A stretch of 64,000 nucleotides of DNA, taken from contig JAAOOA010000033.1 of assembly GCA_012861695.1 (NCBI GenBank), positions 17,089,934-17,153,933 on the forward strand. The letters run 5' to 3'. The notes under the pieces were generated by a model. It did not search any database. It saw only the letters and a list, made by a program, of their open reading frames with translations, and had not been told where the DNA came from. Within the stretch, counting starts at the first letter, position 1. The number at the start of each line of letters is the position of its first letter. Below are positions 1 to 11,800 of the stretch, piece by piece. This DNA is from Trematomus loennbergii (taxonomy: Eukaryota > Chordata > Actinopteri > Perciformes > Nototheniidae). Position numbers and translations under genes: made by a program.

Positions 1-542
1 GATGGTGCTGTTCACCAAGGCCCAGGAAACGGAGGACAAGATGCTCACCAGTTCATTTTATATTATTGTTATTACTGTTATTATATAGTCTTGATACAAC
101 TGACACTTTATTTTATATTGATAATGTTATTTACATGTACAACTTCTATTTTATTTACATTAAAAATGTGAACTTCTATTTACTGTTAAACAGATCCTGT
201 AGCTTGCTTATTTCTCCTGACACTTTATCTTTAGTGACCGTAGCATCCTATACATCACATGTAAGTGATTATTCTGATACCATCATGTTTCATCGGTTAT
301 AAACTGGCAAAGCTTTATTTGTCATTTATTTATCATCAATGTTGCAACCTTGTGGAGGAATGGCAGGGGCACATACACAAATATGATAATTTATATCATT
401 TTAAATATTATTTGACCTAAAACTAAATGTTTTTATGATTGTCCTCTGAGGAGGACATGGGGATTTGCAAACTTTTAATTCCCCCCCCCATTTTACACAA
501 CACAAAATGGAGTCCACTATGGGCCGAAACTAACATGTATGT

Positions 543-1077
543 TTATGGCAGACGGATGCAGTGGGTCTCAGGAAGATATATAATAACGGTGGGTTTGCTG
601 CTGAGCCTATTTACTGTGCATACAACACACCTGGCACAGTTTATTGTTATTATATTGCCACACTGTACACTATTGTAATGTTGCCTGTCTTGACTGGAAA
701 ATAAAAGAGAAACAAAAGCACTGTACAAAAGATCAGCTTTATTGTCAAAATGTTTACAATTTACACGCTGTTCAGATGCCTCATAAAGCTGGGTCGCCGG
801 TAAGGCAGTCCATTCGTCCCTGTACTCATTACTTTCACAAAGGTTATGTAATATGCAACATGCTGCCACCTGGATTGATCTTGTCCATCTTGCAGTCGTT
901 TCTTTTCATCAAGCACCGCCACCTGCCCTTCAGTCTGCCAAAAGCGTTCTCCACCACCACTCGTGCTCGGCTTGTTTTGTTATTGTACGCAAGTTGCTCA
1001 GGCTGCATTAACTCAGTTACAAAGCTGTATAACATGAGCACAAACAGCACAACTTCAGTCGACTCCATCTCCATCAT
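543..1077 (-). pseudogene. Decayed PIF/Harbinger transposase fragment
   Basis: Two overlapping minus-strand reading frames together resemble the C-terminal part of a PIF/Harbinger (HARBI1-like, DDE_Tnp_4) transposase. The upstream frame (1077 to about 865) contains SRARVVVENAFGRLKGRWR, the family's conserved helix near the last catalytic Glu. The other frame (about 866 to 543) continues with AACCILHNLCE, the usual downstream block. The join lies near 860-870, where a one-base shift moves the reading from one frame to the other, so the gene is broken. The first about 30 residues (MMEMESTEVV...) sit directly in front of the C-terminal block, which suggests an internal deletion that removed most of the catalytic core. 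It is a dead element and not a host gene. HARBI1 itself is excluded by the frameshift and missing core. Confidence 0.75.
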
Positions 1078-1299
1078 GTCTGAGGTCGGAAGGTAAACAA
1101 CAGACGCCTAATGTACAGCGAGTGGGTGGGCGTCGCAGTATACGCGGGAAGTTTTTCTTCTTCTTCTTGTTTTGCAGCGGATTGCAAACAACTTTAAGGT
1201 GCATACCGCCACCTACTGTACTCGCCGTGAAGTGGTTTGTGGCCTGCCAGTAAAGCCAAAGCAGAAGAAGAAGAAGTGACGTCAGCGGCTCATTTGCGT

Positions 1300-1390
1300 A
1301 ATCTTCCCTCAGGGAAAAGTACTCCGGTGTGAACGCGATCTGTACTAAGTGCCCTGGGGTTAAAAGCGCCGGGCTCTTAGTGCCGGAACT
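1300..1390. mobile_element. Harbinger-like terminal sequence
   Basis: This stretch has a GGGAAAAGTACTCCGGTGTGAA core followed by CGCG, then AGTGCC repeats. Very similar text (GGAAAAGTA plus GGTGTGAA plus CGC) occurs at 36585-36685, next to a Harbinger Myb/SANT remnant, and again near 2500-2530. I read it as the terminal region of the element whose transposase remnant lies at 543-1077. The exact end and a TWA target duplication were not resolved. Confidence 0.45.
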
Positions 1391-1611
1391 ACACAGTACA
1401 TTTCTCTGAGTAAAATTGACTCAAATTGAAGAAAATTTTACTCTAAAAATATAACATTTGGTCCCAACCTATATAGAGTAAAATGTACTCTTTGTTCAGA
1501 GTTGTATTTTTAGAGTTCATTTTACTCTACTATGTGCTTAGATTTGACTTTGCTTAATGGTTATTTACTCTATGTAGTGTATATTAAAAACAACTCTACT
1601 GCCATTTTACT

Positions 1612-1727
1612 CATAATAGAAGGTCATTTTACTCCCAATCGAAGGTCATTTTACTCCCAATAGAAGGTAATTTTACTCCCAATAGAAGGTAATTTTACTC
1701 CCAATAGAAGGTAATTTTACTCAGAAT
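1612..1727. repeat. Tandem repeat, about 22-23 bp unit
   Basis: The unit AATAGAAGGTAATTTTACTC(CC) repeats about five times with few substitutions (GGTAA/GGTCA, CCAATAG/CCAATCG). It is seen directly and looks like a short minisatellite inside a mobile-element block. Confidence 0.85.
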
Positions 1728-1960
1728 AGAATAAATGAACCATAATGATCTTTACAATAAAAAAGGTCAATAAACCAAAGTGCTTAGGAACATGAGTGGG
1801 CGTGTGTGAAGCTGACCATTGAGCGGCCCAACCAAGCAAGGAGGTAGAGGCAGAGAGTTCAAATACAACCCGGTGTGGGCATTTATTCCTCTTTGTGGTA
1901 CAGGATACACAGCCTCAATATGACTGTCTCACGTGAACACAGTCACCAGCACCAAGGATC

Positions 1961-2281
1961 TCACTCTCTCACTCACTCTCTCACACACTCTCTCTCACTC
2001 TCACACTCTCACTCTCACTCTCACACTCACTCTCACTCACTTCACTCACTCACTCACTCACTCACTCACTCACTCACTCACTCACTCACTCACTCACTCA
2101 CTCACTCACTCACTCACTCACTCACTCACTCACTCACTCACTCACTCACTCACTCACTCACTCACTCACTCACTCACTCACTCACTCACTCACTCACTCA
2201 CTCACTCACTCACTCACTCACTCACTCTCTCACTCACTCACTCACTCACTCACTCACTCACTCACTCACTCTCACTCACAC
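1961..2281. repeat. (CTCA)n microsatellite
   Basis: An almost perfect CACT/CTCA tetranucleotide tract runs from 2043 to 2271, with impure CTCTCA/CACA flanks on the left. It creates two long open frames of Leu-Thr-His-Ser repeats, which are artefacts of the repeat and not proteins. Confidence 0.97.
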
Positions 2282-2569
2282 ATATAATCCGTAACGGAGA
2301 CCGAGATCTATGGCCCCAGAGATCACCTCCGTTACAGCGTGGTCATGGTTTAACTCCAATAGAATTGACTCTGCATTTTTGATCGCACTCTAGAAGCTAT
2401 GAGTAATAAATACACTCCAAAATGATTAAATATCACTATTTCAGAGCAAAATAGTAATTACTCTGGAAAAAATACTCACCAATATTTCCTGTGTAAGTAC
2501 AGGAAAGTACTTGGTGTGAACGCGGCTATTGTCACTCGTCGACTGAAGTATTTGCGGTGTGTTCGTAGG

Positions 2570-2640
2570 CGGGCAGCGTAGCGGGCGACGTAGCCGACGC
2601 AGCCGACGCAGGCGACGAAGCTGACGTAAAAGTCGGGACG
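2570..2640. repeat. GC-rich short tandem repeat (GACGCAGCC type)
   Basis: GTAGC/GACGCAGCC-like units of 9-12 bp repeat imperfectly in a GC-rich island inside A+T-rich DNA. The minus-strand frame through it reads as repeated Arg-Leu and is probably spurious. Confidence 0.5.
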
Positions 2641-3082
2641 CCTTCGGTACGCGTTCTTTGGTCTCAGGTGGGTGTGTAGCGGCCTTTAGTTTGGCCACTC
2701 ATTTTTAATCACACACGTCTCCCCATCCCATTCAAATTCAAATTCTTGACTGGAAGAGCAGTGTAGCCTACATGTAAATGGTGGCATAGCCTATATGCAT
2801 TTGAAAATCAGCCAACGTGCTTTGTTTTTAATGTTCATCACTATAATTAAGTACATTATTCAAAAGTTTACATTAACTTTGGATAATAACACTAAGAGTA
2901 CTGATATGTCTACCATTTCTTTTATGAGTGTAATATCTGCATTTTCTCTTTTGGTTTGATTAGGACACATCCTGGGGATTGTTGACTATACTGTATGTTG
3001 AGAACTCTTTGTTTAAAATTAATTGGCCATCGGAATGTGTGGAGGAAGCCTCCCAAGGGGGATGGTCACATTCCACAGCTCT

Positions 3083-3106
3083 CCCCCCCCCCCCCCCCCC
3101 CCCCCC
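3083..3106. repeat. Poly-C tract (24 C)
   Basis: This is an uninterrupted run of 24 cytosines. The length is likely unstable and may be imprecise in the assembly. Confidence 0.95.
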
Positions 3107-3589
3107 TCCTGTGATCTCCCAACCCCCAGTCTGTAGGTTTGTGATTAGGACCAATCCTGGGGATTGTGTTTACAAACATGTACCATACCGTTCACCATCC
3201 CCCACCCCCCTACTGTATGTTGACTATACTGTATGTTGATTTTTGACTTTGTTTAGAGCAGTGAATTCTCTTCCTCTCTGCAGCAGAGAGCTAAGCGCTG
3301 TCAGACCAGACCTAACCCTAACCCTGAAAAGTATTATCATCTGAAATTAATCATTATGTTATTAGTATTAAATACATATAAGCATTTTTACAACTTGTAT
3401 TTAGAAATACTCTGTTGTAATTATTGATGCATAAAGTGTTCATCCATTCAATGTGGCATCTGCTATAATGGGGTTAATGTATGATATTACTTAATAATAC
3501 AATACACTATATAATATATGATATGATAATTACATTTTAATTTGATTTCTTATTTCATAGTTTCTCATTATTATTATTTTTATCGCTGA

Positions 3590-3724
3590 TCTTATTTTTG
3601 ATTTTATTCATCTGTGTGAATCTGTGCTGTCCTGTTTTTCACTCTCACCCTGTTGCTGTTTGAACCACTGAATTTCCCCACGGGGATTAATAAAGGTCCA
3701 TCTTATCTTATCTTATCTTATCTT
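3590..3724 (+). mobile_element. 3' tail of a fish non-LTR retrotransposon
   Basis: The sequence AATTTCCCCACGGGGATTAA followed by TAAAGG and an (ATCTT)n tail is a very common 3' end of teleost LINE copies. The pentamer tail (3706-3724) marks the end of the copy. The 5' part is truncated or unrecognisable. The family name is not assigned. Confidence 0.6.
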
Positions 3725-4383
3725 AATGTATAAGTTAATTTACTTCGACCTACTGTACTGTGTAAAAACACCACAACAATATTACAAAAAATATACTGCA
3801 TAAAGCAAACTATTGTAAAGGTAAAAGTATGAGCATAAAAAATAAAGAAGTGTAAACATTTACATTATTATGATTATTTAATATATAAAGACTATATATT
3901 ATTGAATTACAATTAAGATAATAAGATTAGATATACTTTATTTGATCTAAAATATTGATGTTTTTTCGTTATAGCAGCTTGTGAAAACCATAACAAATAA
4001 GTGATTAAATGCTACAGTATTCAGCAACACAACTGCAGAGCTGCAATGCAAACAGAGGTCTACAACAAACACCAAGTTGTCTTTGTGTATTTGTGAATGA
4101 AGCGCCATCTCATGGTTAAATCCTGTAATTGAACAAATGGGGAAATTTGGCAACGCCCTCTAGCAATTTTGGCAACACCCCAGCACTGGGATCCGCTGGG
4201 CTTTCGCCTGGGACACACCCATTGGAGTCCTATCTGGAGTGCTACATCTGTAATTTGAATGCAGTACACTTACTTGTAAAAGAGTACTAGTTTTTTTGTG
4301 CTAAAATCAAGTTCGGAATTATTCTCCCACCTCTGAATGCAAATTATCTTACTTTTGTTGTTTTGGAATATTCCCGACCAAAC

Positions 4384-5038
4384 CAATAGTATGAAGCTGC
4401 AGCCTCGGAGGAGGATGCACTCTCAGGACCGCATGCACTCTCAGGACCGCATGCACTCTCAGGACCCAAATCTCCAGGTGCTTTTACTGCGACAACCTTT
4501 ATAAGGACGTTGGCACAGGCTACCGGGGAAGTGGACGGCGAGGAGTGTTGCAGGGTTTTTACTCAGAAGAGGGCTTCCCGGGGTACTGCAGCTGGAGCTG
4601 TTGTCTGGTGGTTGAGGGAACAGCAGACCCCGCCTCACCCCAGTGAAGAATCCACAGTGCCCATAAATAAAAATGTATTCTGCACTGAAATTCCTCTCGT
4701 CAAATTGCATGTTTATCTTTTGCAGCCTGGTGCATAAACACACTAAAAGTTGTTTTTGAGTAATCTAGCACCTCTTCAAAGACACATTTGATTTGATTTA
4801 TTTCGAACGTGTAATACAATAAAAATATATATATATAATAATGAAATGAAACAAGAGAATTATGATACTGTAGAAACATAAGCAGTATCAAATTGATTCA
4901 AAGGAGTTTACACTTATTTAACCCACCCCTTCTCCCAAAAACTAAATTAACAGTTTTCTTTTAACAAAATATACATCTAAATGTATGTCTACATACAATA
5001 TACTTTTACAATTATAAATAGATTATATCATTATTACT

Positions 5039-5079
<41 letters not shown>

Positions 5080-5446
5080 GTTGTATGTCAAATTTGATAA
5101 AGACAAATATAAAAGACTATCTTTTTACATCTGACATACAAAATACATTTGTTATTAAAAATCAAAAACATATTAACAACTTGTTGATAATAATAATAAT
5201 GTACTTTCAGTAAGAAAAACATATTTCATGCATTTTTAGATGGTTAATAACAAGCATTACAATGTCTAAAGAGACTCGCAGTGTATGAGACTCAATACTC
5301 GCTGGTTGTACTTTTGCGGTCATCCAATCCGCTAGGTGGCGATGTTGCAAAACAACTAGGGTCCTGAGAGTGCATGCGGTGAGGTCCTGAGAGTGCATGC
5401 GGTCCTGAGAGTGCATGCTCCTCCGAGGCTGCAGCTTCATACTACT
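4384..5446. mobile_element. Fold-back element with about 80-bp inverted arms and 9-bp flanking repeat
   Basis: The left arm (4388-4467) and right arm (5359-5443) are inverted copies of each other. From the outside in, each starts AGTATGAAGCTGCAGCCTC and then carries three copies of GCATGCACTCTCAGGACC. The left copies are perfect apart from the first base; the right arm has a short GA insertion. The direct repeat CGACCAAAC sits outside both arms (4375-4383 and 5447-5455) and fits a target-site duplication of 8-9 bp, as made by hAT or Mutator-type elements. The 890-bp interior is A+T rich with no coding frame, so the element is non-autonomous. It ends about 380 bp upstream of the dhrs11 start codon. 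Confidence 0.75.
5042..5076. repeat. (TA)n microsatellite
   Basis: A perfect TA dinucleotide run of about 35 bp lies inside the fold-back element. Confidence 0.95.
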
Positions 5447-5479
5447 CGACCAAACACTCGAAGGTATCATGCGAGTTAT

Positions 5480-5832
5480 TTCAGTGTTTCCCCAGCAGGC
5501 GGCGGTAGATCACCACACACAACCTCCCCCCCCCCCCCAGCCTCCGGGCTGAAAAATAAAGTGGGAGGTGAAGTGAACCAAACATTTACTCACGCCACTG
5601 CTCTTCATATTTCATCCAGAGGAGCGCATGGATCCGGGCTCAGGCACACTGCCCGCCGCTGTCCTGGATGCTGCACAGACAGGAGAGACAGGAGGCTCGA
5701 ACTGCTGCATCCTCACTTTGAATATATCGCACATAACAGTAATATCTGCGACGTTGACAGTGTGAACCAAGCAGCCAGAGGAGCAGCACAGGAGCTGTTG
5801 TTTCGCGTACAGTACCGGTGTAGACAGAGGAG
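5480..5832 (+). promoter_or_regulatory. Probable dhrs11 promoter and 5' UTR
   Basis: The stretch immediately upstream of the dhrs11 start codon is clearly richer in G+C and CpG than its surroundings and continues into exon 1, as expected of a CpG-type housekeeping promoter. A poly-C run is at about 5526-5539. No TATA box stands out and no transcription start can be fixed from sequence alone. Confidence 0.45.
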
Positions 5833-8800
5833 ATGGAGCGGTGGAAAGGCAGAGTGGCCCTGGTGACCGGAGCCTCGGTGGGCATCGGAGCGGCAGTGGC
5901 CCGGGCACTGGTCCAGCAAGGCATGAGGGTGGTCGGCTGTGCCAGGAATGTCGACAAAATAGAGGTAAGCATTTCATTTAATATCATTTAAAGCCGCCGG
6001 CGAATGGTCTATGCTACTCATGAAACAAGCTAGCAACAACAAACTAGCTAACTAACATTAACTGTTCACTAACATTAGCTTACAACTTCAGCTAGAAACC
6101 ATTAGCCCTAAAGGTAAAGCACTATGGACGTGTTCTGACGTTAGGCAATACCTGACATGTTATTGTTAATAACATGTCAGGTATTATGTTGCGTTAATGA
6201 TAGACATGTAACGTTAACAAATTCCTTTCAAGATAAAGTACCCTATTAATCCTAACAGAATTACAAGGATAGCATATTTGAATGAATCACAAAACAACTA
6301 TGGACTCTTTAAACGATCCCATCATATAAATCAGCTAAATCCCCATAGCTTTTTGTTATCGATTTCCCATATGAATATTACAGAGATATTAATGTACCCC
6401 GAATTTTAACTAAACAATGTGAAGGCAAATGTGATGCTCCTTAACTTGCTTATCTCCCACCACATTACAATGCAACGTTAACACTCTCCATTATTAACCC
6501 TTGCTGAATAGAATCCCTGGCTTTTGGTTGACCTTCTCCAGAAAGGTCAGAGGTCAGAGGTCAGCAGGATTCAGTGTGATACTTCAGCTAGGGAGATACC
6601 TGATAACCACTGACCATTCTGTGGGACAGTAGCTGGTGGCTCACCCTGTCATCCTGCATCCACTGCCAGTGTGACAGTAACAAACTGTTAGTTCAGGAAG
6701 AATCAAATTACCTCACTGCAGTTTCCAAAGAGATGTCAGTGGAAGCCCATGGGTCTTCTGGAGGCTCAGGGTGTCCCCAGTGTTGTGGGAAACTGTCATT
6801 AAAATGTTGACTAGTGCACTTAAGAATGTCTTTCCGGATTATAGTTTTCAGGGTCTAAACTGACTGCCTACCAAAAAAAAGTTCCGTTATTTATCAATTT
6901 ATCATTTGTCAAAATACCATTCTGAAGAATAAATTGTGGTGATGCAGAAATGCCCTGGCCTGCAAATTGTATGCTATAGATCCAACAGAAAATAATCATG
7001 CAAAAATGATAAAATAATTTCCTTCAATTGCATGACTCATCTCGCATTTTCAATACCAGTAAAAGTAACTGCAAATTAGTTAGTTTTTTTCCAAATCATT
7101 CAGCCCTGCTTTGTACAGAAACATTCATTTCTGATGTGATTTGAAACAACGGTTATTATATGAACCATATAACACTTAAATGTTGAGGTCAATGCTCAAA
7201 TAGCTGCATAATACAGAACTTAAATCTCTCCCAGTATGATCAGTCAACACCCATTACAATTCCTGCTCTCATTGCAACAATGAAAGTAATTGGCGCCAGT
7301 GTTTAATATCTTTCAACTGCTTGTGAATTTTTCAAACGCATATTGAACCAGTTAATTTATAGCTGTAATTAAAAAAATATCACCTGAAAGGCAGATCCTC
7401 TTCCAGGGCAGGTGTCTGGGCCCCATCCCTCTTACTCTTGCCTAACTATAAGCCATAAGGCACTGCACCTTGCTTATCTTTCAGACAATAATTAAGCTTT
7501 AGTCCACACATGTCCAAGCCTACAGCACTGTGGTGGCCACCTTTTAGACAGCTAATGTATTTCCTTAAAGCATAAAACTGTAGCTTGACAGGCCTGTGGT
7601 TGTTGAATGTTAAAATGTTGTACTGTATTTTCATCTCACACAACATGTTTAACTACTTTAAATAATACATCACAGGCTATATTTTATGGTAGTATGGTAG
7701 TAAATTCCAATATTTTCTCACATCGAATGTAAAGATGACGCTATACAGTAGTGTGGCTGTTATACCCGTTTATACTGTTGCTCTGTTTACAGTTTGCAGT
7801 AACATAGTTGGCAAAAGGAGCAACATCAGTTTCAGGAACTCTGATGGTGTTGTGTAAGCACAAATTACAAGCAGGCGAGTAACTCATTTCCAAGTTTCTC
7901 TTTCTAGTGTATTTAAGGAAAAAATTGTCATGATTCATTTAGATCTTGTTTTTTTTATCATGCACGAATGTTCACTACCTTGACACACACACACCCATGC
8001 CCATACATGCATACAGTAATTGTAAATTGTGCAATAGATCGCCTCACTCCATTCATGCTCAGGTCACATGGCCTCTACTGTCAATAGTTAACTGCAGCAG
8101 CTTGCTTCAGCCCCTGTCTGCGACTTGTGCAAGACTGAAACAAGGTCACACCGTTTCACATCTTCATAGTACCTTTTTACATGATACAAACATCTGGCAG
8201 CATTGGTAACCATTCCTTATTATAGACTTACCAAAGCTTAGATTCATACATATTTGGCCACATTAGGGAATGATATCAGTGACAGGTTTCTATGTCTCCC
8301 ATTCTGTGAAACATTTCATCACTTGTAGTTGTACAAGACCTCAGAGAGCTGTCTGTGTGAGTAGAGGGACAAAGCTCGTATTGTACTCTCTGCAATGTAA
8401 ACTGGGTTCTTGCTGTAGCTGTGCCAAACCTGGCATGCTGCTAGTGGGGTGATGCAAGTGTCCATCACGAAGCGATTGTTCTTGACCTCTCTTTGGTGTT
8501 TATTTCTTAACTTTCACTGTCAATATTGTCCAACAGCAATTGTAACACCCAAAGAAGACTCGATAAAACGATAATGAAAGGGATATATTTATAGATTTGA
8601 GTTTTTTCTGTTCAAACGAATCACGTAGAAAGTGTAGAGTTGTGGCTGGCTGCAGTATTGTTTTGTTGTCTGTGAGACTATAGAATTGGCAGGGGGGGGG
8701 GGGCTAAAGGGAGAAGTGTGGTCACCATGGGCTCTGTACAGGAATGGAGAGGACGGGGACGAGGCCAAGTAGCAGCAGCACAGCTTCTCATTAACTCTTG

Positions 8801-11800
8801 TGAAACCGTTAAAGAGTGGAAGTGGAAGAAGCTTTTATTTCGCTGGAAGATAAATTCTCTTCACACAATGTATTCTCAATGGTTATATAAAGGTTTAGAA
8901 GTGGCCTCTGAACATAGGACAGTGCTTTATAAAACTGTGCCATTGAGAGCCGTGTGTGTGCACATTTTCTTTACAAGAAACAGGCAATGCAGAATTTGAA
9001 TTTAGTGGTAAAACCAGAGTCAGAAATGCTTAATTTCTTCCACGGTTGGAAGTTGTATATTATAAATATTACAATATACAGTATACACAGTAGTCTTTGG
9101 GGCTAATACTATTGGCAAAAAGCAGATGATTAAAAAGTACAGTGTAATACAGTAACAATGCCAAGTGGTGCTCTCCAAAGTGCTGTGAGTAATGCAGTTA
9201 AGTCATTAATGCAGAGTATTGCACAGTTGAATAATTGCTTAAGTTATGTAGGCAAATATCATCCATCACTGGCAAACAGAGGAAGAGAATAATATAACTA
9301 TATGGATGCAGGTTTTATTAATTCTGCCATATAATTTGGATCTTATATTCTGTTTATCTGACTCTGTAAAAGAGGACATCTAGTTACTGGCTGATTATGT
9401 ATTTTTTTATCTCGGAGCAGAACGCCCACATAGCCCATATGTTGGGTTTATTATATCTGCTTACCTGGCACAAGGTGATGCAGGAGTAAATACACCGTTA
9501 TGGGAATATAACTCCAGTTGATGATTGCCACAACCTATTAAATGTTCCCTCATTTAAAACACAAATATAAGATTTAAGACTTCTCTTCATTTGTTTTCTT
9601 TTACCAAATTTGGTAGAGAAGTGACATAATGCTGTTATGAATTTAGATACAAGGGATATGTGTTCTTTTCACTTGAGTTCACAAATGACACTTGTTGTGT
9701 TATTGAAATGTATAAAAGCATTTTCTGTGTTAATCTTCCATAACCTGGTCTGATACGTTTCATTTAGCATATAGACCTTAGAAGATATCTGTAAATTGCT
9801 TGCTCTTTTATGTTTTTCCATTTTATGCAGGTCAGGGCTGGTGTACAGATTAGTGTTGTGCTGCTCTGGGGGGGGGGGAGAGGCCGAGGTGGGGATGGGG
9901 TTGGGTTTGTCACATAATCAATCCAATTCAATGGTTGCCTATGCACTCAATGATTCCTGGAATGTACGGTTTGAGTCCAACAGTATTCAGGCTGGAAATA
10001 AAATCCTGATTCCTCATTGTTCACTGGAGATCAATAAATGGTTACCTCCAGTCTCTGCATGGCTTTTTTCTGAACGATCCAATGCATTAATTTGAAATCT
10101 ATTCAGTACAGGACAGATTACTTTTTTGTCCATGCTGCAAGTTGTCATATTTGTTTCAGCTCAGGCTTAATGCAGAAGGGCCATCTGCTCCTTTGTCATA
10201 AATACATATATTTGTATTTTAAGACAATTGTTAACTGCTAAAGGGAAACTGACATGCTTTTGAGGCAACTTACAATAGAGGCATCCATCAATTCAAAGCT
10301 TTAGCTACTTCATTTTTAGATGAGATACATTTAGAAAACATAAATTGTGGGGTTTTCAGATGTATTGTTGGCATAACAGTTTGCAAAGTGTTCTGCTTAA
10401 ATTATGTCCAAAAAGATTATTAATTATGGATAAGAAATCTCAAACCCGGAGTGATACATGTAGACAGATTTTTTTTTTCTTTCTTCCAAATCTTGACAGT
10501 CGATGCAAATGGCTTTTTGAGACAGTAACATTTGAATACATTGATTATATTCAGTTTCAGTTTTGTACCTTTTTTTATTTTTACTGGCTTATATCAAACA
10601 GTCATTGGTTGCCTGTTACTGCAGCCTCTCCACTTTTTGTTTGGCTTGCCTAAGCATCTTTTATGTAAGCGAGTGAATTCTAAATTAAAACTTGAAGCCC
10701 TTGGCACGGCAGGGGAGCCCGGAGGTTAATTTAGGACCTTGGCTGACCAACTTTGATTTGGTGCCCAATTCGGAGGAAGGTAAAAGGTGCTCAGTCATGC
10801 TTCAAACGCTGAGGTGACACAATAAAAGGCAATCAGTTTCTCTCTGTCTGCAAATCTGACACTGTCTCACCCTTATCTGTCGGTTGTGTCTGAAGGGCCA
10901 GGGCTGTTTCACAGTGAATAGATTTCACTCCAAAAGGATTTGAAGTGGGTCAGGTCAGACAACTTTACTCGGTTTGTCTCACTGCCTCTCCTTTAATCTG
11001 TGCCCTGTTTTGACATTTTGGAGATAAATAAAGAGTTAGCTAGTTCTAAAAATCCTATTTAGCCTCAAATACAGAACAAACAGTCCTCTCTTTATGTTTT
11101 AACATCGTGATCCTTGCTGTACTTCTTGCCATCGACTTAAGGAGAAATGACAGCACTGCTGTCTTCACCTCTCCAGTTGCGGTTTTATTTCCTCTGTCAA
11201 TTTTCTCCTGAGCTCATCAAGTTACCTCGCAGCTTTTTTCAGCTCAGCTTCTGTCTTACCCATGCAGAAAAGCTTTTTCCTGACTGTACGGTTTCCACTT
11301 GAGCTGTAAGCTGACAAAGACTTATACCTAACTAATAATCCATCATGTTTCCAAGGATCCTGCCCCCAAGAGAAGAGACCTTCTCACCAACGCAACACAT
11401 GATAGCATGTATGGATCTGTCCAAAGCAGTAGGCTCAATTGTTTTCAGGGTATGGATTTCTCACGGATATTTGAAACAGATTTCTGATGAAATGCTAATA
11501 GAGAATCCGTTTTTTTTTATTGAGTGTGCAAAGAAAACTGACCTCAGTACGATTCAACCTTTCAACAACAAGGCCATGCAAAGTGCTTTACATAATAAAA
11601 TAATAAAAAGCATCAACGTCATTAAGACAAAGTAAAAGAACATAACAAAATGACATTTAAAATGCATTAAGGAGCCTAAAGAATACCACAGTAAAACATG
11701 TTAAAATAAAATATAATAGTGTGACAGTGCAGTCTAAGAAACGCATATTAAAAGGCAGCCACAAACTGAAGTCTACAGCCTACTTTGCATCCAGTTTTAT

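Larger units (their letters stand above)
1391..2500. mobile_element. Insertion-like block rich in GAGTAAAAT motifs
   Basis: The block lies between two Harbinger-like ends (GTGTGAACGCG at about 1330 and about 2515). It begins and ends with repeated ACTC/GAGT-containing A+T-rich text. It holds a tandem repeat at 1612-1727 and a long (CTCA)n tract. It has no convincing coding frame. It may be a non-autonomous element inserted into the Harbinger copy, or simply repeat expansion. The superfamily is not identified. Confidence 0.35.

Noticed and set aside
1..60. Possible coding exon at the window edge
   Set aside because: A 17-codon open stretch without a splice donor or recognisable family is not enough to call.
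1875..2382. Two plus-strand open frames of about 140-150 codons
   Set aside because: They consist of Leu-Thr-His-Ser repeats produced by the (CTCA)n microsatellite.
2441..2698. Minus-strand Arg-Leu-rich frame (85 codons)
   Set aside because: It comes from a GC-rich short tandem repeat at 2570-2640 and has no family resemblance.
3308..3326. Telomere-like CCTAACCCTAACCC
   Set aside because: There are only about two units; this is too short to mean an interstitial telomere.
4388..4467. Regularly repeated 18-bp units resembling a CRISPR array
   Set aside because: The units are contiguous without spacers, occur as inverted arms of a mobile element, and the genome is eukaryotic.
5612..5987. Three minus-strand frames antisense to dhrs11 exon 1
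   Set aside because: These are GC-rich shadows of the real exon on the other strand, with no motif.
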